The translations under genes and the position numbers were made by a program. Positions 20,113 to 31,786 of a DNA stretch of 64,000 bases are shown piece by piece (within the stretch, counting starts at the first letter, position 1; every line of letters begins with the position of its first letter). The notes beneath the pieces are model-generated. The model had not been told where the DNA came from and did not search any database. It saw only the letters and a list, made by a program, of their open reading frames with translations. Source of the stretch: Hyaloscypha bicolor E (Eukaryota > Ascomycota > Leotiomycetes > Helotiales > Hyaloscyphaceae); contig NW_020194555.1 of NCBI RefSeq assembly GCF_002865645.1, positions 2,258,288 through 2,322,287 of the forward strand, read 5' to 3'.

Positions 20113-21476
20113 CTACCAATCAGACTCAGCAGCGTCCCATGGCATATCGTCATCCGCAAGTTCTGCGCAGAGATAGCGTTTAGTGTATGGTCCTTCACCG
20201 GCACCGAAATTAGTCTGATCCAAGACCAAATTGTTTTGCAGAACTTCTTCAATGGACTCAATCGCTCTGAAATGTTTTTTCTTGTCAAGAATAGCCAGCA
20301 ATTGCCTGAAGCCCGAGGAGCAATATTCTGGCTTCCGAAAATATGCCATGACCAGGCGAAGATCTTCTTCCAAGTGCCTATCCAAGCACATCATTAAGAC
20401 AAAATGTTGTGTTTGGAGAATCTTTTTTCGTAGAGATGATTTTCCCTCAGTAAGTACTAGCCACAGGTCCTTGTCATTACGAAGTGCTGGGAGGGACAAC
20501 GAATAGAAGTCATGTAATGAGGAAACGAGGTGGATAAAACACTCTCTGAAGAGAATTGGATGTCGCAATTTCTTGGCAGCGAAAATTATCTGGCCAGCTC
20601 TTTGCATGAATTCGCTGGGGGGAAAATCTTCAAGTTCAGATTCCCCAGATTCAGACCCCTCAGATTCTGACTCGTCAGAATCTGGCTCGCGAGGGCAGGA
20701 CTTTCGTTTGAACATTGGGCTGCCCAGTAAAGCCGTACTGATAGTTCCCGAGAGGTTCGGCAGTGCTGGGGTCATGTGAAGTCAGCAAGTTGCTAGATAA
20801 AGCTTGAACTTGGAGAATTCGTACCGCAATAGTAGTCTGCAAGACGTACGAGGGTCAGGAGCTCGACTACGTCGTTGATCACGTATGGGCGAGTATACAT
20901 CGAGCACAGGAGCTTCCGAAAAGGCTCTATCTCCCTTGCTTGTGCTTCAGAATATTCAGCAAGGGGTTTTCAAAGCTGCTGGTTGTAGCCTGTCAGATTG
21001 TTAGTAGAAGATTGGGATTGACAGGATAAATTCAGGAATGAAATGGGCGAATCAGGGATGCATGGCAAGGCGAATGAGAAAGCAACGAACCTTGGCAGCA
21101 GTAGGCTCAAGTCCCCAGTCCCCATCAGCATCGAAGACCGATACATAATCATATTGGAAAGATGCTGAAGCAGGCGCAGCTACTTTGTCTGCCGAATCCA
21201 GAAATTTTCTAAAGAAGTTGCTGTGGAGCTTCAGGATTATCGAATGGACGTGAAACACCTGCCCGAAAACGGTGAGGCGGACATCTGGCTTGAGACCGGG
21301 AGATTTAAAGATAATTGGTTCCCTAGTATCCTTCGGTGACTTCGACCTACGTCTCTTCTTTGGAGGCTCCCTGTCCCCACTGGTAGAAGGTGCTGGTCGT
21401 CTGGCAGTCTCTAATACACTATTAGCTTATGACGCAAGTGTACGTGGGGAAACAGGAATTTACGTGAGGCCACCAT
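20113..21476 (-). CDS. BTB/POZ-domain protein (fungal type), one problematic codon
   Basis: Model: exon 21476-21464 (MVAS + 1 nt), intron to 21411, exon 21410-21091, intron 21090-20979, exon 20978-20825, intron 20824-20766, exon 20765-20113. All phases agree (380 codons). BTB core: LKPDVRLTVFGQVFHVHSII then LKLHSNFFRKFLDS, followed by FRKLLCSMYTRPYVI and VRLADYYCALPNLS, the usual order in fungal BTB proteins. N-terminus has a basic PPKKRRRSKSPK nuclear-localisation-like run. A Ser/Glu-rich linker (DSDESESEGSESGESE) follows the BTB part. Problem: with the best acceptor, the third codon of exon 3 is TGA (20972-20970), possibly from CGA. An alternative acceptor just before the IEPFRKLL segment avoids it but makes an unusual 3' splice site. 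So it is either intact with that site or a recent null allele. BTB proteins mediate dimerisation or Cullin-3 recruitment. Confidence 0.75.
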
Positions 21477-21723
21477 AGTAGTTCAAATTCAAACAAGGCA
21501 ATTGGTGGTTTAAATGTGTAGATGAAGATGGCCGTCCGAGCACCAGAAGTAATAATACGCGTTTCGGCATTGCGGCCGTGCGGGGACTGCGGCCGCTTCT
21601 ATCATGAATTATCACCAACTTCATCGTAAGAAGAATGTCGAGACTAATCCTCCTTAGAAGCTCGCATAAGTCCTAATAAAGGCTGGACTTGAGGTCGCTC
21701 AGGATGAAGCCGGTCACCAAACA
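21477..21723. promoter_or_regulatory. Bidirectional promoter between BTB and WD40 genes
   Basis: The 247 bp between the two divergent ATGs must hold both promoters. It contains a GC-rich imperfect palindrome around 21573-21595 (GCGGCCGTGCGG...GCGGCCGC). No TATA or other element can be assigned with confidence. Confidence 0.4.
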
Positions 21724-23130
21724 ATGGAGCAAATTTCGAAAGTACCAAACCTGGTAGCTTCAACGTCAGACACATATTGCTGCTCGATTGCGGACTCCAA
21801 AATCCGCGAGAGCAAGCTCCAGGATGTTCAATCACTAGGAGAAGATGTCACTCCCTCAGGAGCTGTGAATGATGAAGAACTAGAAACTAATTACTTCAAA
21901 AGTGCCCAATGGTAAGCTTGCAAATCCTTCGCCCATCAATCTTGCTAACCAGCTCCAGGTCACCAGATGGAACCTCCCTCCTCGCCTCCAACGCCGACAA
22001 CACAATTCGAACCTTCATCGTCCCACCAACTCTCCTCCAATCACCGTCCCCCATAACCCTCACGCCCTACACCATGCACACGTACCCCACTCCAATCAAC
22101 TGCCTGGCCAGCTACCCCCTCTTCACCCTCTCAGACCCAACAACAACTCTCTACCTCTCCACCGGAATCGACCTCCCAATCCGTCTCACAAACGCTCTCT
22201 CCCCAGTCCCCACCCCTATATCCAGCTACCCCCTCATATCCCCCACAACAGAAGCATACTGCACTCCCTCCTCGCTGCTCTGGTCCTCACCCAGCCACTT
22301 CCTCGCAGGAACAGACTGCCTAATCGCCCTCTTCGACGTATCGCGCAATGGAGAGGGCCCCGTCTCACGAATGCCTACTATCCCCTCGAAACGGCATAAG
22401 ATGAAAGGTGGAGGGGTGGGGATGCGTGGCATTGTGTCTGCTCTCTCTATGCAACCTTCCGAGATTGAAGAATCAGGAATGCTTGCGGCTGGGACATGGA
22501 CGAGATGGGTCGGGCTTTATGATATGGGTGGCATGGGCGGGACAGTAGCTACGTGGAGTATTGCTGAGGCGGCCGACAAAGATGCTGGTGTTGGAGGAAC
22601 GGGTATTACGCAGACGGCGTGGAGCCTGTGTGGGAAGTATCTATTTATTGTTGAGAGGAAGAGTCGAGGGGTGCTGGTCTATGATGTTAGGGTCACAGGA
22701 AAACTGGTTTCTTGGTTGGAGGGAAGAGAGGCGGAGACAAATCAGAGGTTAGGAGTTGATGTTTTCGAAGCTGAGAAGGGGACGGAGATATGGGCTGGGG
22801 GCAAGGATGGGGTTGTAAGAGTGTGGGAGAATATAGGAATGACTGAGGGCGCCCAAGAGAGATCTTGGGAGTGGAGGGCTCATGACGGTCAGTGTGGTAG
22901 TGAAACATGTGTTAAAGTATACTGCTAACGTAAACGTGTTTGCAGATCCTGTTACATCAGCTATTTTGCACAGTTCTGGCACTGTTGTGGCAACCTGCTC
23001 AGGCCAACGATCAATTCCATCTCTCAGAGATGACGGAAGTGATTCCGATAGCGAGAGCGACACTTCAAGCCACTCCTCCACGGCTCCGTCACCTACTCCA
23101 GATAACAGAATCAAAGTTTGGAGTTTATGA
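21724..23130 (+). CDS. WRAP53/TCAB1-like WD40 protein
   Basis: Exons 21724-21911, 21959-22887 and 22946-23130 (introns 21912-21958 with GCTAACC branch, 22888-22945 with GCTAACG branch); 433 aa. Order of features fits the telomerase Cajal body protein 1 family: NYFKSAQWSPDGTSLLASNADNTIRTF at the first blade, a Pro-rich blade with YPLISPTTEAYCTPSSLLWS, then SHFLAGTDCLIALFDVSRNGEGP, GIVSALSMQPSE, LAAGTWTRWVGLYDMGG, and late blades GGKDGVVRVWEN and a terminal IKVWSL. In animals this family guides telomerase and scaRNAs to Cajal bodies; fungal members are poorly studied and related to the yeast splicing-linked Swt21. The last exon carries an acidic Ser/Asp stretch (GSDSDSESDTSSHSS). Convergent with the next gene, 127 bp apart. 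Confidence 0.85.
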
Positions 23131-23257
23131 CAGCAATCTGCTTCCCCTTAATGTACGTGAAATCCACAGCCATAATTTTGAGCTAGCCTCCAGATCCAGC
23201 AATGCAAATCTGCAAATATAACAACGCCGCGAGATATCAAGCAAAATTTCCACCCGC

Positions 23258-26216
23258 CTAAATCCGCCAGTCTGCATCAATCACAGTACTCACCCGCTCT
23301 ATCAAGCCTCTTCCACATAACGGGCCAAATCTAGTAATCCTCTGCCCCAATGCCATGTCTACGAAAGCTGGGAGTCCAAACAATCCAGCTTTCGAGGGAC
23401 TCAGCGCGTTAACACCATCTGGTTCCTTCAATTCTGCCATAATAGCTTGAGCCGCGAATGCATTCATTCCTGCCCTTCTGAGAAACAGTTCCCAATGCGT
23501 TTCTTCCTCGAGAAGACTTGATTCTCCAGTTACGCGGTTCTGGGCGATGGTGCTTGCCAGCCACTTTGACAACACCCCCTCTCCGCCTCCAACAAACTGC
23601 ACAATGATAGACGAGTTCAGGCCTAAGGCGAATCCAGCAAACGAACCGTAGGCAGCACAATCATTCGCATCCAAACCATTGGTTGTTTCATCTGCTCGGC
23701 CTTCACTGACATATATGACGAGCTTCTCATATCGAGTGCTGACTTGTTCCAGTCGTTCACGAATCGCGGCCTTTGTCTTTTGTCCAGGAAGAGGCTTCTG
23801 TTTGATCTTCTGAAGAGTAGTGATAACGATGCCTATGGATGGAGAGACTATGATGTCTGCCTCGGAATCGAGTGGTGACTTGACGGGAGACCGCGTGACT
23901 GATCCTGGCATCCATGTTGTACTGTTGTGAGCTGAGAAGTCTCTCTCGACAAATGCGAGTTTGGGGAGTAAAGCCTCGAGTTTCTTGATCAGACTTCGAT
24001 GCTTCAGCAAGGTCGATGAGGCAATAATATAGGTCTCCGTGCTGGGAGGTTCAATAGTGGGAGCTGGCAAACTGTTAATTTTTGCCACTGGAGACTTTCG
24101 AATAGGCAACTGAATAGTAGTCTGCACTTTGGTGGCGTCCTGCGGCACCCGAGAGTTGGGCACGGACGAGATGGCCTGTGGACCTGGCTTAAAGTATGAG
24201 CTGTCCATGAGCTTCGGTTTCTTTGTTCCTCGAAGCTCAAGGTAGTTGTCGATCGAGTTTGCAGCTGAGAATGCTCCACCTAATAACCTAAACACCTGTC
24301 CATAAGATTTGTCGGCGTGCTCTCCTGTTGAAGTTGAAGCGTTGAGCTTTGGGGTACTGCCTCGAACGGGGCCTTTCATGACCGAAAGGTGGGGCCTGAC
24401 AGTCTCGCGCTCCTGATTGCCACTTTGGTCCAGCTCCATTTTTCTCTTCTTGATGAGTGAGGAAAGGTCTTGATTACTGTCCTTAAGAAATTTTCCAGGC
24501 TCGATATCCTCGTCGTCATCATCCTCGTCATTCAGGATCTTCAATCCCGGGGGTTTCCAGGTTAAATTTGAGCTGTCGATAACTTCATCTTCTCTGGAAT
24601 CTTTGACAAATGCTTCCCATGTAGAATCATTCTCTTTAACATCCTCCTCAAGGGCAACTCTTGCCAAACTAGCTGGAAAGGGCACCCAGTTCAAGTTGGT
24701 AGCAACTTGTCCAGTTTCAAACCAAGGTCGCTGTGGTCCAACAAGCTCTTGAATCGTCAGCCTCTGTAAGGAAAGTAACGAGGCAGAGCCCCGGTGCTGT
24801 TCAAGAGTCTTCCAAGGTGGATCTGGCCTCGAAAAGTCCATGACTGGAACGTCGACACGAGCTGTCGAATCAGCTTCAATCAGCCTCTCTTGCTCCGTAC
24901 GCTGGTTAGCAGTCTTAAGTGCGTCACCGAAAGCCTCCTCAAAGAATTTGTTCTCATACGATGGCGAGTTTGGTGCGCTCGCAGGGTAGAGCTCCATTTC
25001 CTCAACAATGTCACTGAAATGCACAGATTTTGGAGCCGCTTGTGGCATCTCTGGGGTCAGAGGTTCCTCAACTTTGAGATCTTCGCGCTTCATTCGTTGA
25101 ACCTCAATAGAAGGTGGTGTCCCGCCGTTTTCGAGAGAGGCAAGAGGCGAATAGATGTCTCCTAATGTAACAGTGTCATCTCTCACATATGTCTCTGATG
25201 AAGACTCGTCAGGCAGGTTGGTGCTAGTGGAGTTTCGAAGAGGCGTGGGGACATCTTGTTCGAAAATCTTGTTCTCAAGAGCCTCGAGTACGTATTTCGT
25301 AGGAGATGATGCGTCGGAGAGGATGGGAAGTTGGAACGCTGGATCTGACATTGAGGGTTCGTATGGCTCCATCGGGGTTGGCAATGGGGAGAGTGGTGGT
25401 GTAACAGGCTCCAATGCTGTGTTCTGAATATGATGTTAGCAGCGCTACCAAACCGGAAATCTGAGCACCTACACGTTTATACTTCTGCTCGCTATTCCAC
25501 AGATTCATGTCGTCCTCTACTGTCCAAGGATGCTTCAGAGCATTCTGGAGGTGAACCAAATCGTCTTTGGAAACGCTGATCTTCTCCTGTTTCAACTCCT
25601 CCAAGACATGCATCCCCAGAGAAGAAAATCTGGACGGCCAGACAAGACCTTCATTATTCTCCTCGTTGACCATCTCCTCGGGAAGCCTGATATCACAGAG
25701 TTTGATCTCAAAGTCATCTCTTCTTGCCAAGTTCTTGCAATCCGTTTCGTGATCCGTTTTGAGCAGTGGAAGTTCGAATTTGATTCTTTTGATCATGCTT
25801 TTTGTCTTGAACAAAGGGAGTACGAGAGTGTCGGTTGCTTCCGCGGTCTCTTCTCGTGCAATGGACAAGAGTAATTCAGCCCCTTCTCTGGAAATCGTAA
25901 CACGCTCCTCCACCTTGAGTTCGCTTCCAAAGTTAAATTGATGTAGCTCGCTGTCGTCCGTGAGATCCTGTTGAACTGCCTTTTGCAACTTCGCAAGCTC
26001 AGAGAAAGCCAGTTGATCAGCTTTGTGATCGTGTGCTAGCCCGTTCGAGCGGGCATATTGAAGCGGTGGAATCTCCTCGTCAATCTCTTCTTCAAGCTCG
26101 TCATCGATCCCTTTGCAGATTTGATCACCAAGGGAGTCAACAATATCGTCATCAAAAGAATCCAGAAGACGTGACAAGTTGGAAAATCCGAGGAGAGCCT
26201 GTTGGGCAGTATTCAT
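23258..26216 (-). CDS. Large protein with XPF/ERCC4-like and HhH-like C-terminus, possible Zip2/SHOC1 homologue
   Basis: Exon 26216-25473, intron 25472-25424, exon 25423-23258; 969 aa, ATG 26216. The N-terminal 600 residues are acidic and mostly disordered, with Pro/Ser runs, a PWTVEDDMNLW motif around residue 232 and a nuclear KKRK run. The C-terminal 300 residues fold-like region reads: LAFVERDFSAHN, EADIIVSPSIGIVITTLQKIKQ, RYEKLVIYVSEG, FAGFALGLNSSIIVQFVGGGEGVLSKWLAS, then a helical end with FLRRAGMNAFAAQAIMAEL. That order resembles an XPF-type nuclease core lacking the GDxnERKxxxD catalytic motif, followed by a helix-hairpin-helix. Meiotic Zip2/SHOC1 proteins have this inactive XPF plus HhH layout, so a crossover role is inferred. 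I cannot confirm homology without a profile search. Confidence 0.75.
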
Positions 26217-27282
26217 GTTGACAATGGAGGTGTGCTGCGTAGAAAATATTTCAATTCACCTCCAGTGGCAAGGCTTACTTGCTCTCTAGTTGGAGAAGTT
26301 TTGATGATGATGAAGGATGGTTGGAGGCAGAGAAGCCCATTGATTGGCCGATTTCAAAATTCAATAGATCTTTTGCACGTGACTTATCTCGAGAACCAAA
26401 AAATGACAACTTCGAAGTCCAAGGTCGCGCGCAGCAGAGAAAGAGTATGAGGGGACCGTCAGCAATTGCATCGCGCATTACAATTTCTTGTAGCAGTTCC
26501 CCACGTTCATGGTCAGTTTCTTCAGTATCTCAAAAAGACCCCTTTTCTTCTTCACTTCGCTACTCGACTAAGCGAGCCAAAAGACGTTTCCAACAGTTAA
26601 CATAAAAAAGGCAAAAGGCAAAACTCTGCTGCTTAGCGAATCCGACGCAGCAATGTAGCGCGCGGAGAGGGTGAACAGAGAGCGAAATCAGTTCCGGCGA
26701 ATCTAATTGTTATTCCGGAGCCACTGGCATGAACTCTCTCACTCATTCTCTTGAAGAACAGCAATTGCCAATTACGAGAGGTCGACAAGACAACTAGTAT
26801 TGATCTAATCGCCGCTCAGCAGCCGGACATCCGTCACCATTCTTCTCCACAGATAGCACATTATCATGAGTCACGCACATCCCGCTTTTCTAACATGGCG
26901 TTGAGTGAGAGCAAACAGCGATGGAGAAAGAGCAGAATAGCACTAGCCTACTGTGAAGATTCGCTGGCGGGGAGCCCAGAAGAGAAGGATCCGTACGACC
27001 ACAACAGATATCTGGGACATCTCGCTGCACAATCCGAATCCGAGTATATCAGCCACACACCAATTCTGTAGATGGCATCTGCCTGGTGAGGGAGTCATAT
27101 TGGACCACTTGGGATCTTCATAGGCAATCAGCAGACAGCAAAATGCTATACTGAAGGAACGAATGACTTTCGAACGATATGATGAGAATGCCGCTCTTGG
27201 AAGACTAGTTTCAGTGCCTGCCCAGACCAACACAATAAAGCTTCGACGGCATCGGACGAGCTAAGCATACAAAGTAACTCGG

Positions 27283-27753
27283 CTACGAAGACTTCTCGAA
27301 ACCGCCCCATACGAAAAGTTCTACTACATCCTCAGATCTCGGTGCTACACGACTAGACATGACAACTGACGATGATCGGGCATTTCGCCGCAATCTCTGC
27401 AGCTCATGACGGCATAATTCTATTGCTTCTTCCAATAAGGTCCATGCATACTGGTACAATGAATTATCGGGTTTGCTTAATGTGTACAATGATATACAGC
27501 AGATTACAATTGGTTCGGAGATTTCTATCAAACATTGATTGACGGATGGTGGGAAAGACCAGGACGATTGAGAAACCCAACCCCTACGGCAGTCATTGCT
27601 TCGATGCCTGCACGATGTACCAGTACAAAAATGGCGAGAAAGTGCATCTTGAAGGGCAGATACGCGGCGGATCTGGGGGCCGTCGGGGTGCTGGTCGCAA
27701 CTTGGGTCACCAGGGTGAGTGAGAAGGAAATTGAGCACGCGAGACGTCTCCAA
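27283..27753 (-). pseudogene. Possible coding remnant, unrecognised
   Basis: A 156-codon frame opens with TTG, not ATG (LETSRVLNFLLTHPGDPSC...). The middle is hydrophobic (EPIVICCISLYTLSKPDNSLYQYAW) followed by LLEEAIELCRHELQRLRR, which looks helical. It could be a further exon of the frame just upstream (27827-28213), since GTGGAG...CACTAACGAC...CACTAG at about 27786-27843 resembles an intron, but the phase does not join cleanly. Not recognised. Confidence 0.25.
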
Positions 27754-27826
27754 AATTGCGTGCAGAATATGTCAACCCCTGAAAACTAGTGAGTTGTGGC
27801 TCCAAAATTATGTCGTTAGTGGCCAA

Positions 27827-28213
27827 TCAAGAGGACTCCACGCCCTGAACATGGCGTTGAGGCGAAAATAACCTCAGCCACTTCAGGGCCTCCTTCCCCA
27901 AATTCCCTGCAACATCATCTGTCCAAAGTTCCTCCACAGTCTTCACCATGGCCATCGAACCGCACACGAGAAGGTTGAGGTTCTGTCCAAGTCTCCTCCG
28001 AAATTCCCCGAGTGGATAACTCCACCATTTGGCTTTGGGTTCGAGAAACCCGTCGCCAGGTCTCTGTCGTATCACACACTGCCAAGCTTCTGGAATCTGA
28101 TCCTCTGGAAGTGGCAAGTTGGGGCATGAAGCCAGGCCTAATAATAGAGCCTATTCCTTTGGATGGAATGATGCTTCGTAATATACGACGAGCAGCGTCA
28201 ACTTCAAGTGGCA
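27827..28213 (-). pseudogene. Probable coding remnant, unrecognised
   Basis: In one frame the translation PLPEDQIPEAWQCVIRQRPG, then FLEPKAKWWSYPLGEFRRRL, then TVEELWTDD and KEALKWLRL has the residue balance of real protein and ends at a stop at 27827. The only ATG nearby (28213) lies in another frame. The good frame meets TAG about 25 codons upstream. So either a small intron or a point mutation separates it from its start. I do not recognise the family. Confidence 0.35.
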
Positions 28214-28519
28214 TAATCCCGGATTTGTCAGATTATTTCGAGGCAAATTCAGTCGAAACAGGAAAAGTGCAAGTGGGGCCCAGGCGATTTCCCATGGACT
28301 TAACTCCATAACTGCGACTTCACAGAAATGGCACAATTGCTTGTATCGATGGTGTGATGCTAGTGCAGCGATTTAAGGAGGCAAAGGAGTACGCGTTGAT
28401 ATCTTCTCGTTGGACTGGTTGCTTCTGCCTTCCTGTACTGTTTTATTTCTCCTGTTTCAATTATCTATCTGACAACCCCACTATTGCTTTGAACTCTTAT
28501 ATTCTGTCCATTCTGTGTC

Positions 28520-29762
28520 ATGGCTCCTTCACTCGAGGGCTTCTATGAGGAAAGCCCCGTCAGTTTGACCAACAACAACCTTCCAAGCAAACCTCTTTCC
28601 TCTTCTGTCTCTTCATACATTCCGGGAAGGACAGCTGTGGAGAATCATGATAATTATGATTACGATGACCTGAAGCCGTCTTTCCCAGACAAGCATTGGC
28701 CACCACTGGAGGAGGTCCCGTACAATGACAAAGGCCTCCTCGGCGACCCAACATTCAAAAATATCCTTGCCAACGCGACAGATGTATTCGATTACAATCC
28801 CAAAATCGGAACAGAAATCTACGGAGTCGACCTTGCAAACCTCTCAGATGCAGCAAAGAACGATCTCGCACTCCTGATAGCTACCCGTGGTGTTGTATTC
28901 TTCCGGAATCAAAATAACTTTGACATCGACGCTCAACGAAAAATTGGTGCATACTACGGGACCCTCCATAAGCATGCTACGACTGCAGTACCCAAACGAG
29001 GAGACCTAGATGACGTGCACGTGGTCTACACCGACGAGAAATCTAAAGATCAGAGAGCCATGTTCACACCCACCTTTCTGTGGCATTCAGACGTTACCTA
29101 CGAACTACAACCGCCTTCGTACACTTCACTGAAAGTGCTCACCGGGCCCCCTAGAGGTGGAGGAGGAGGTACGCTTTGGTCCTCTCAATACGCAGCTTAC
29201 GATACCCTATCAGCCCCAATGCAAAAGTACCTCGAATCACTGACTGCTTTGCACTCCTCACACATACAAGCCGAAGGTTCCCAAGCCCTCGGTCGAACAG
29301 TTCGGAGAGATCCAATTATCACCGAACATCCAATTATCAGATCTCACCCCGTCACGGGCTGGAAATCCCTCTTCTTCAACCCAGGCTTCGTGACGAAGAT
29401 CGTAGGGATCCCGAAGGTGGAGAGTGATATGATTATTTCGTATTTGAATGAGGTTGTTGCTACGACGCAGGAGATGCACGTTAGGTTCCAGTGGGGGAAG
29501 GATGACGTTGCGTTTTGGGACAACAGGATTACTGTAAGTTTCTTTCTCGTAGGAGGTTGAGAGACTCGCTGACAATTCTTAGAATCACTCAGCGTCGTTT
29601 GGATTTGCGCCCCATCGGAGGCATGCTGTGAGAGTTTGCTGCCAAGGAGAGATGCCGTCGTTGTCTTCTGATGCTACCAGCCAGGAAGAGGATCTGGGGA
29701 AAAAGTATGGCATACCTGCGGTCAATAAAGACGGTAGTGGGCAAAGCAACTATAACGACTAA
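28520..29762 (+). CDS. Alpha-ketoglutarate-dependent TauD/TfdA-type dioxygenase
   Basis: Exons 28520-29533 and 29583-29762 (intron 29534-29582, GTAAGT donor, GCTGAC branch); 397 aa. The core has the TauD pattern: GTEIYGVDLANLSD, LIATRGVVFFRNQ, then the iron-binding H-x-D at His189-Ser-Asp191 (FLWHSDVTYELQPPSYTSL), GGGGGTLWSSQYAAYDTLS, and the distal histidine in WDNRITNHSASFGFAP followed by the 2-oxoglutarate-binding arginine region HRRHAVRV. Fungal relatives release sulfite from taurine and other sulfonates, or oxidise other acids, using Fe(II), O2 and 2-oxoglutarate; the substrate here is not decided by sequence. All metal ligands are present. The N-terminal 50 residues look disordered. Probably cytosolic. 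Confidence 0.93.
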
Positions 29763-30047
29763 AAGTGTTTAGAGAAACGTAAAACTTCGATAGCAGGCGT
29801 TAGAGGTACATGGTTGGGATCAGCGTTTATAATATTGAGCATTTACACCACAAGAGCAACGAATTTGGTTCACATTACGAGCACAGATATCAGTTCCGCG
29901 GCCTTGACCGATGGATATCTTTATTTATTGGTATCTTGTACATTCAGTTCCCTGTTTTCCAATACTCTTTCGCCCAAATGCTCTCCTCCCATATGCAGCC
30001 ATTAACGCCAGACTCCTGGCATCCATCGACCTCAAATCGTATAAACA
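29763..30047. other. Short intergenic region between convergent genes
   Basis: The dioxygenase and the nucleoporin gene converge here; 285 bp of 3' flanks. No separate feature seen. Confidence 0.5.
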
Positions 30048-31786
30048 TCAATACACACCAGATCTAGGACCCTTCTTGGCTCCATTCGTAGGACCTGGGA
30101 ATCTGCCAAGTTGCAGGCTTTGCACCCCCTCCCTGGCGGCGCCCACATCGCCTGCAACACCCAGCAAGCTCTCTTCAAAATCCCGCAATGCGCCCGTCAG
30201 CTGCTCCATCGGATCCTCGATGCCTGCAAAACTGCCGTTTCGCTTCGCAATCAGTGTGTTGAGTTGTGCTGCACTGCTTCCTTCCACGCCCCGCAAATGT
30301 TGCTCGATCTCGACAATATGCTTCTGGTAGCTCGCCAACGTAGCTGCTAGTTCATCAGCAGTAGATGAGAAGAATGAAACCATATCTTGTGCGCCGCCTT
30401 CGCCATTGGTTTGTCCCTGGTTGCTGCTAGGCGTTGTCTTCGTCGACCAGATACCGGAATTGTGATATTGAGGCGGCAGTTTTAAGTTATCGATGGCTTT
30501 GAAGCTCAATTTTGCGTGTTGGACATCAGTATCAATGTACTTCTTGACCAGGTTGATTGAATACACATCTCCAGCGCCAGCATTCTGGACTCCGATCAAC
30601 TTCCGTTGGCAGAACTCGACATCGTGAGGAATTTGGGCGAGTTGGGTGTTGTGAGAACTCATGATTGCGTCGCATTGGTTCTTCATTTGTATCTGCGCCT
30701 GGATAACAGCATCTATGTTTTCGATCTCCTTTTTAATGTCTTGATGCAGATCGCCGAATCGTGTGGTGTTTCGAATATTGGTCATGTCTATAGTGACGCC
30801 TGGAACTGTCTGTTGCTGCTGATTGTTGGATTGGCCGAGGGATAAGCCTCCACCAAGTGTGCTTCCAAACAAGCCATTCCCTTGATTCTGAGGGCCACTG
30901 CCTTGATTGTTTTGATTCTGGCCGAGTGAGGAGAACATCGAGGATTGTTGGGGTTGATTTTGTTGATTTTGTTGAGTGCTTCCTAGACTTCCACTGCTCT
31001 TGGTTAGACGAAGACTACACACGTCAAAGCAGCAACGTACAATAAACCGGTCGTAGGTTTAGTCTGATTTTGGTTATTCAATCCACTGAACAGTCCACCT
31101 CCTTGCGTTGGTTGTGTAGTACTCGATCCGAAGAGTCCACCGCCTGTAGGCTGTGCTGGTTGCCCGAGATTCGGAAGCCCACCAGGCTGTTGGGGTTGGG
31201 AGCTCATATTTGATCCAAAGAGTCCTCCTTTTTGAGCTGGTTGAGAAGTATTGGCATTTCCAAATAGTCCCCCCGTTTGAGCTGGCTGAGAAGTATTGGT
31301 ATTTCCAAATAGTCCCCCCGTTTGAGCTGGCTGAGAAGTATTTGTGTCTCCGAACAGCCCTCCTGTTTGCTGTGGCTGCGTAGAACCAAATAGTCCTCCA
31401 GCCTGCGGTTGCGATGTTGGCGCGGTCGATCCAAACATTCCTCCAGTCGGGGCCTGCGATGTTGTCGTACTCGAATCAAATCCTCCTTGTGCCTGCGGCG
31501 TTGATCCAAACAAGCCGGCTGTCTGTGGAGCAGAAGAGGTGGTCGTCGTGCCGAAGAGGCCCGTAGTGGGCTTGCTCGCTGGCGCACTTCCGAACATTCC
31601 TCCCCCAGCTGCAGGTGTCGTACTTGATCCACTATATGTCTTGGTTAGAGATCCTTTTCCAAATCTTGGCCGCTTCATCTCGACGCGGTGCATAAAAACC
31701 AGGTTGACTACTCACAACAGCGAATTGGCGGAACTAGTATTTATGCTCAAGCCTCCTGGTCCACTCATGGATCGAGCCAGTGCCAT
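30048..31786 (-). CDS. NUP49: GLFG nucleoporin NUP49 (Nup58 group)
   Basis: Exons 31786-31716, 31631-31041 and 30993-30048 (introns 31715-31632 and 31040-30994); 535 aa. ATG 31786 gives MALARSMSGPGGLSINTSSANS, the usual opening of this nucleoporin. The second intron acceptor at GCAG is chosen because it restores a GLFG at the junction. The N-terminal half is a run of FG/GLFG repeats separated by Gln/Thr/Pro spacers (GGLFGNTNTSQPAQT repeated). The C-terminal half is alpha-helical coiled coil from about residue 290: DLHQDIKKEIENIDAVIQAQ, VEFCQRKLIGVQNAGAGDV, MVSFFSSTADELAATLASYQKHI. In the nuclear pore it binds Nsp1 and Nup57 in the central channel trimer; FG repeats form the permeability barrier. 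Divergent from FIP1. Confidence 0.92.

Larger units (their letters stand above)
26217..28519. other. Intergenic region with weak minus-strand frames
   Basis: Upstream DNA of the XPF-like gene and of the dioxygenase gene. Open frames at 26279-26605 and 26751-27071 on the plus strand lack motifs. Two minus-strand stretches (27283-27753 and 27827-28213) have a gene-like residue pattern and are listed separately. Confidence 0.5.

Noticed and set aside
23409..24279. Other-frame minus-strand frames inside the XPF-like gene
   Set aside because: They overlap a 722-codon open frame that carries all the conserved segments.
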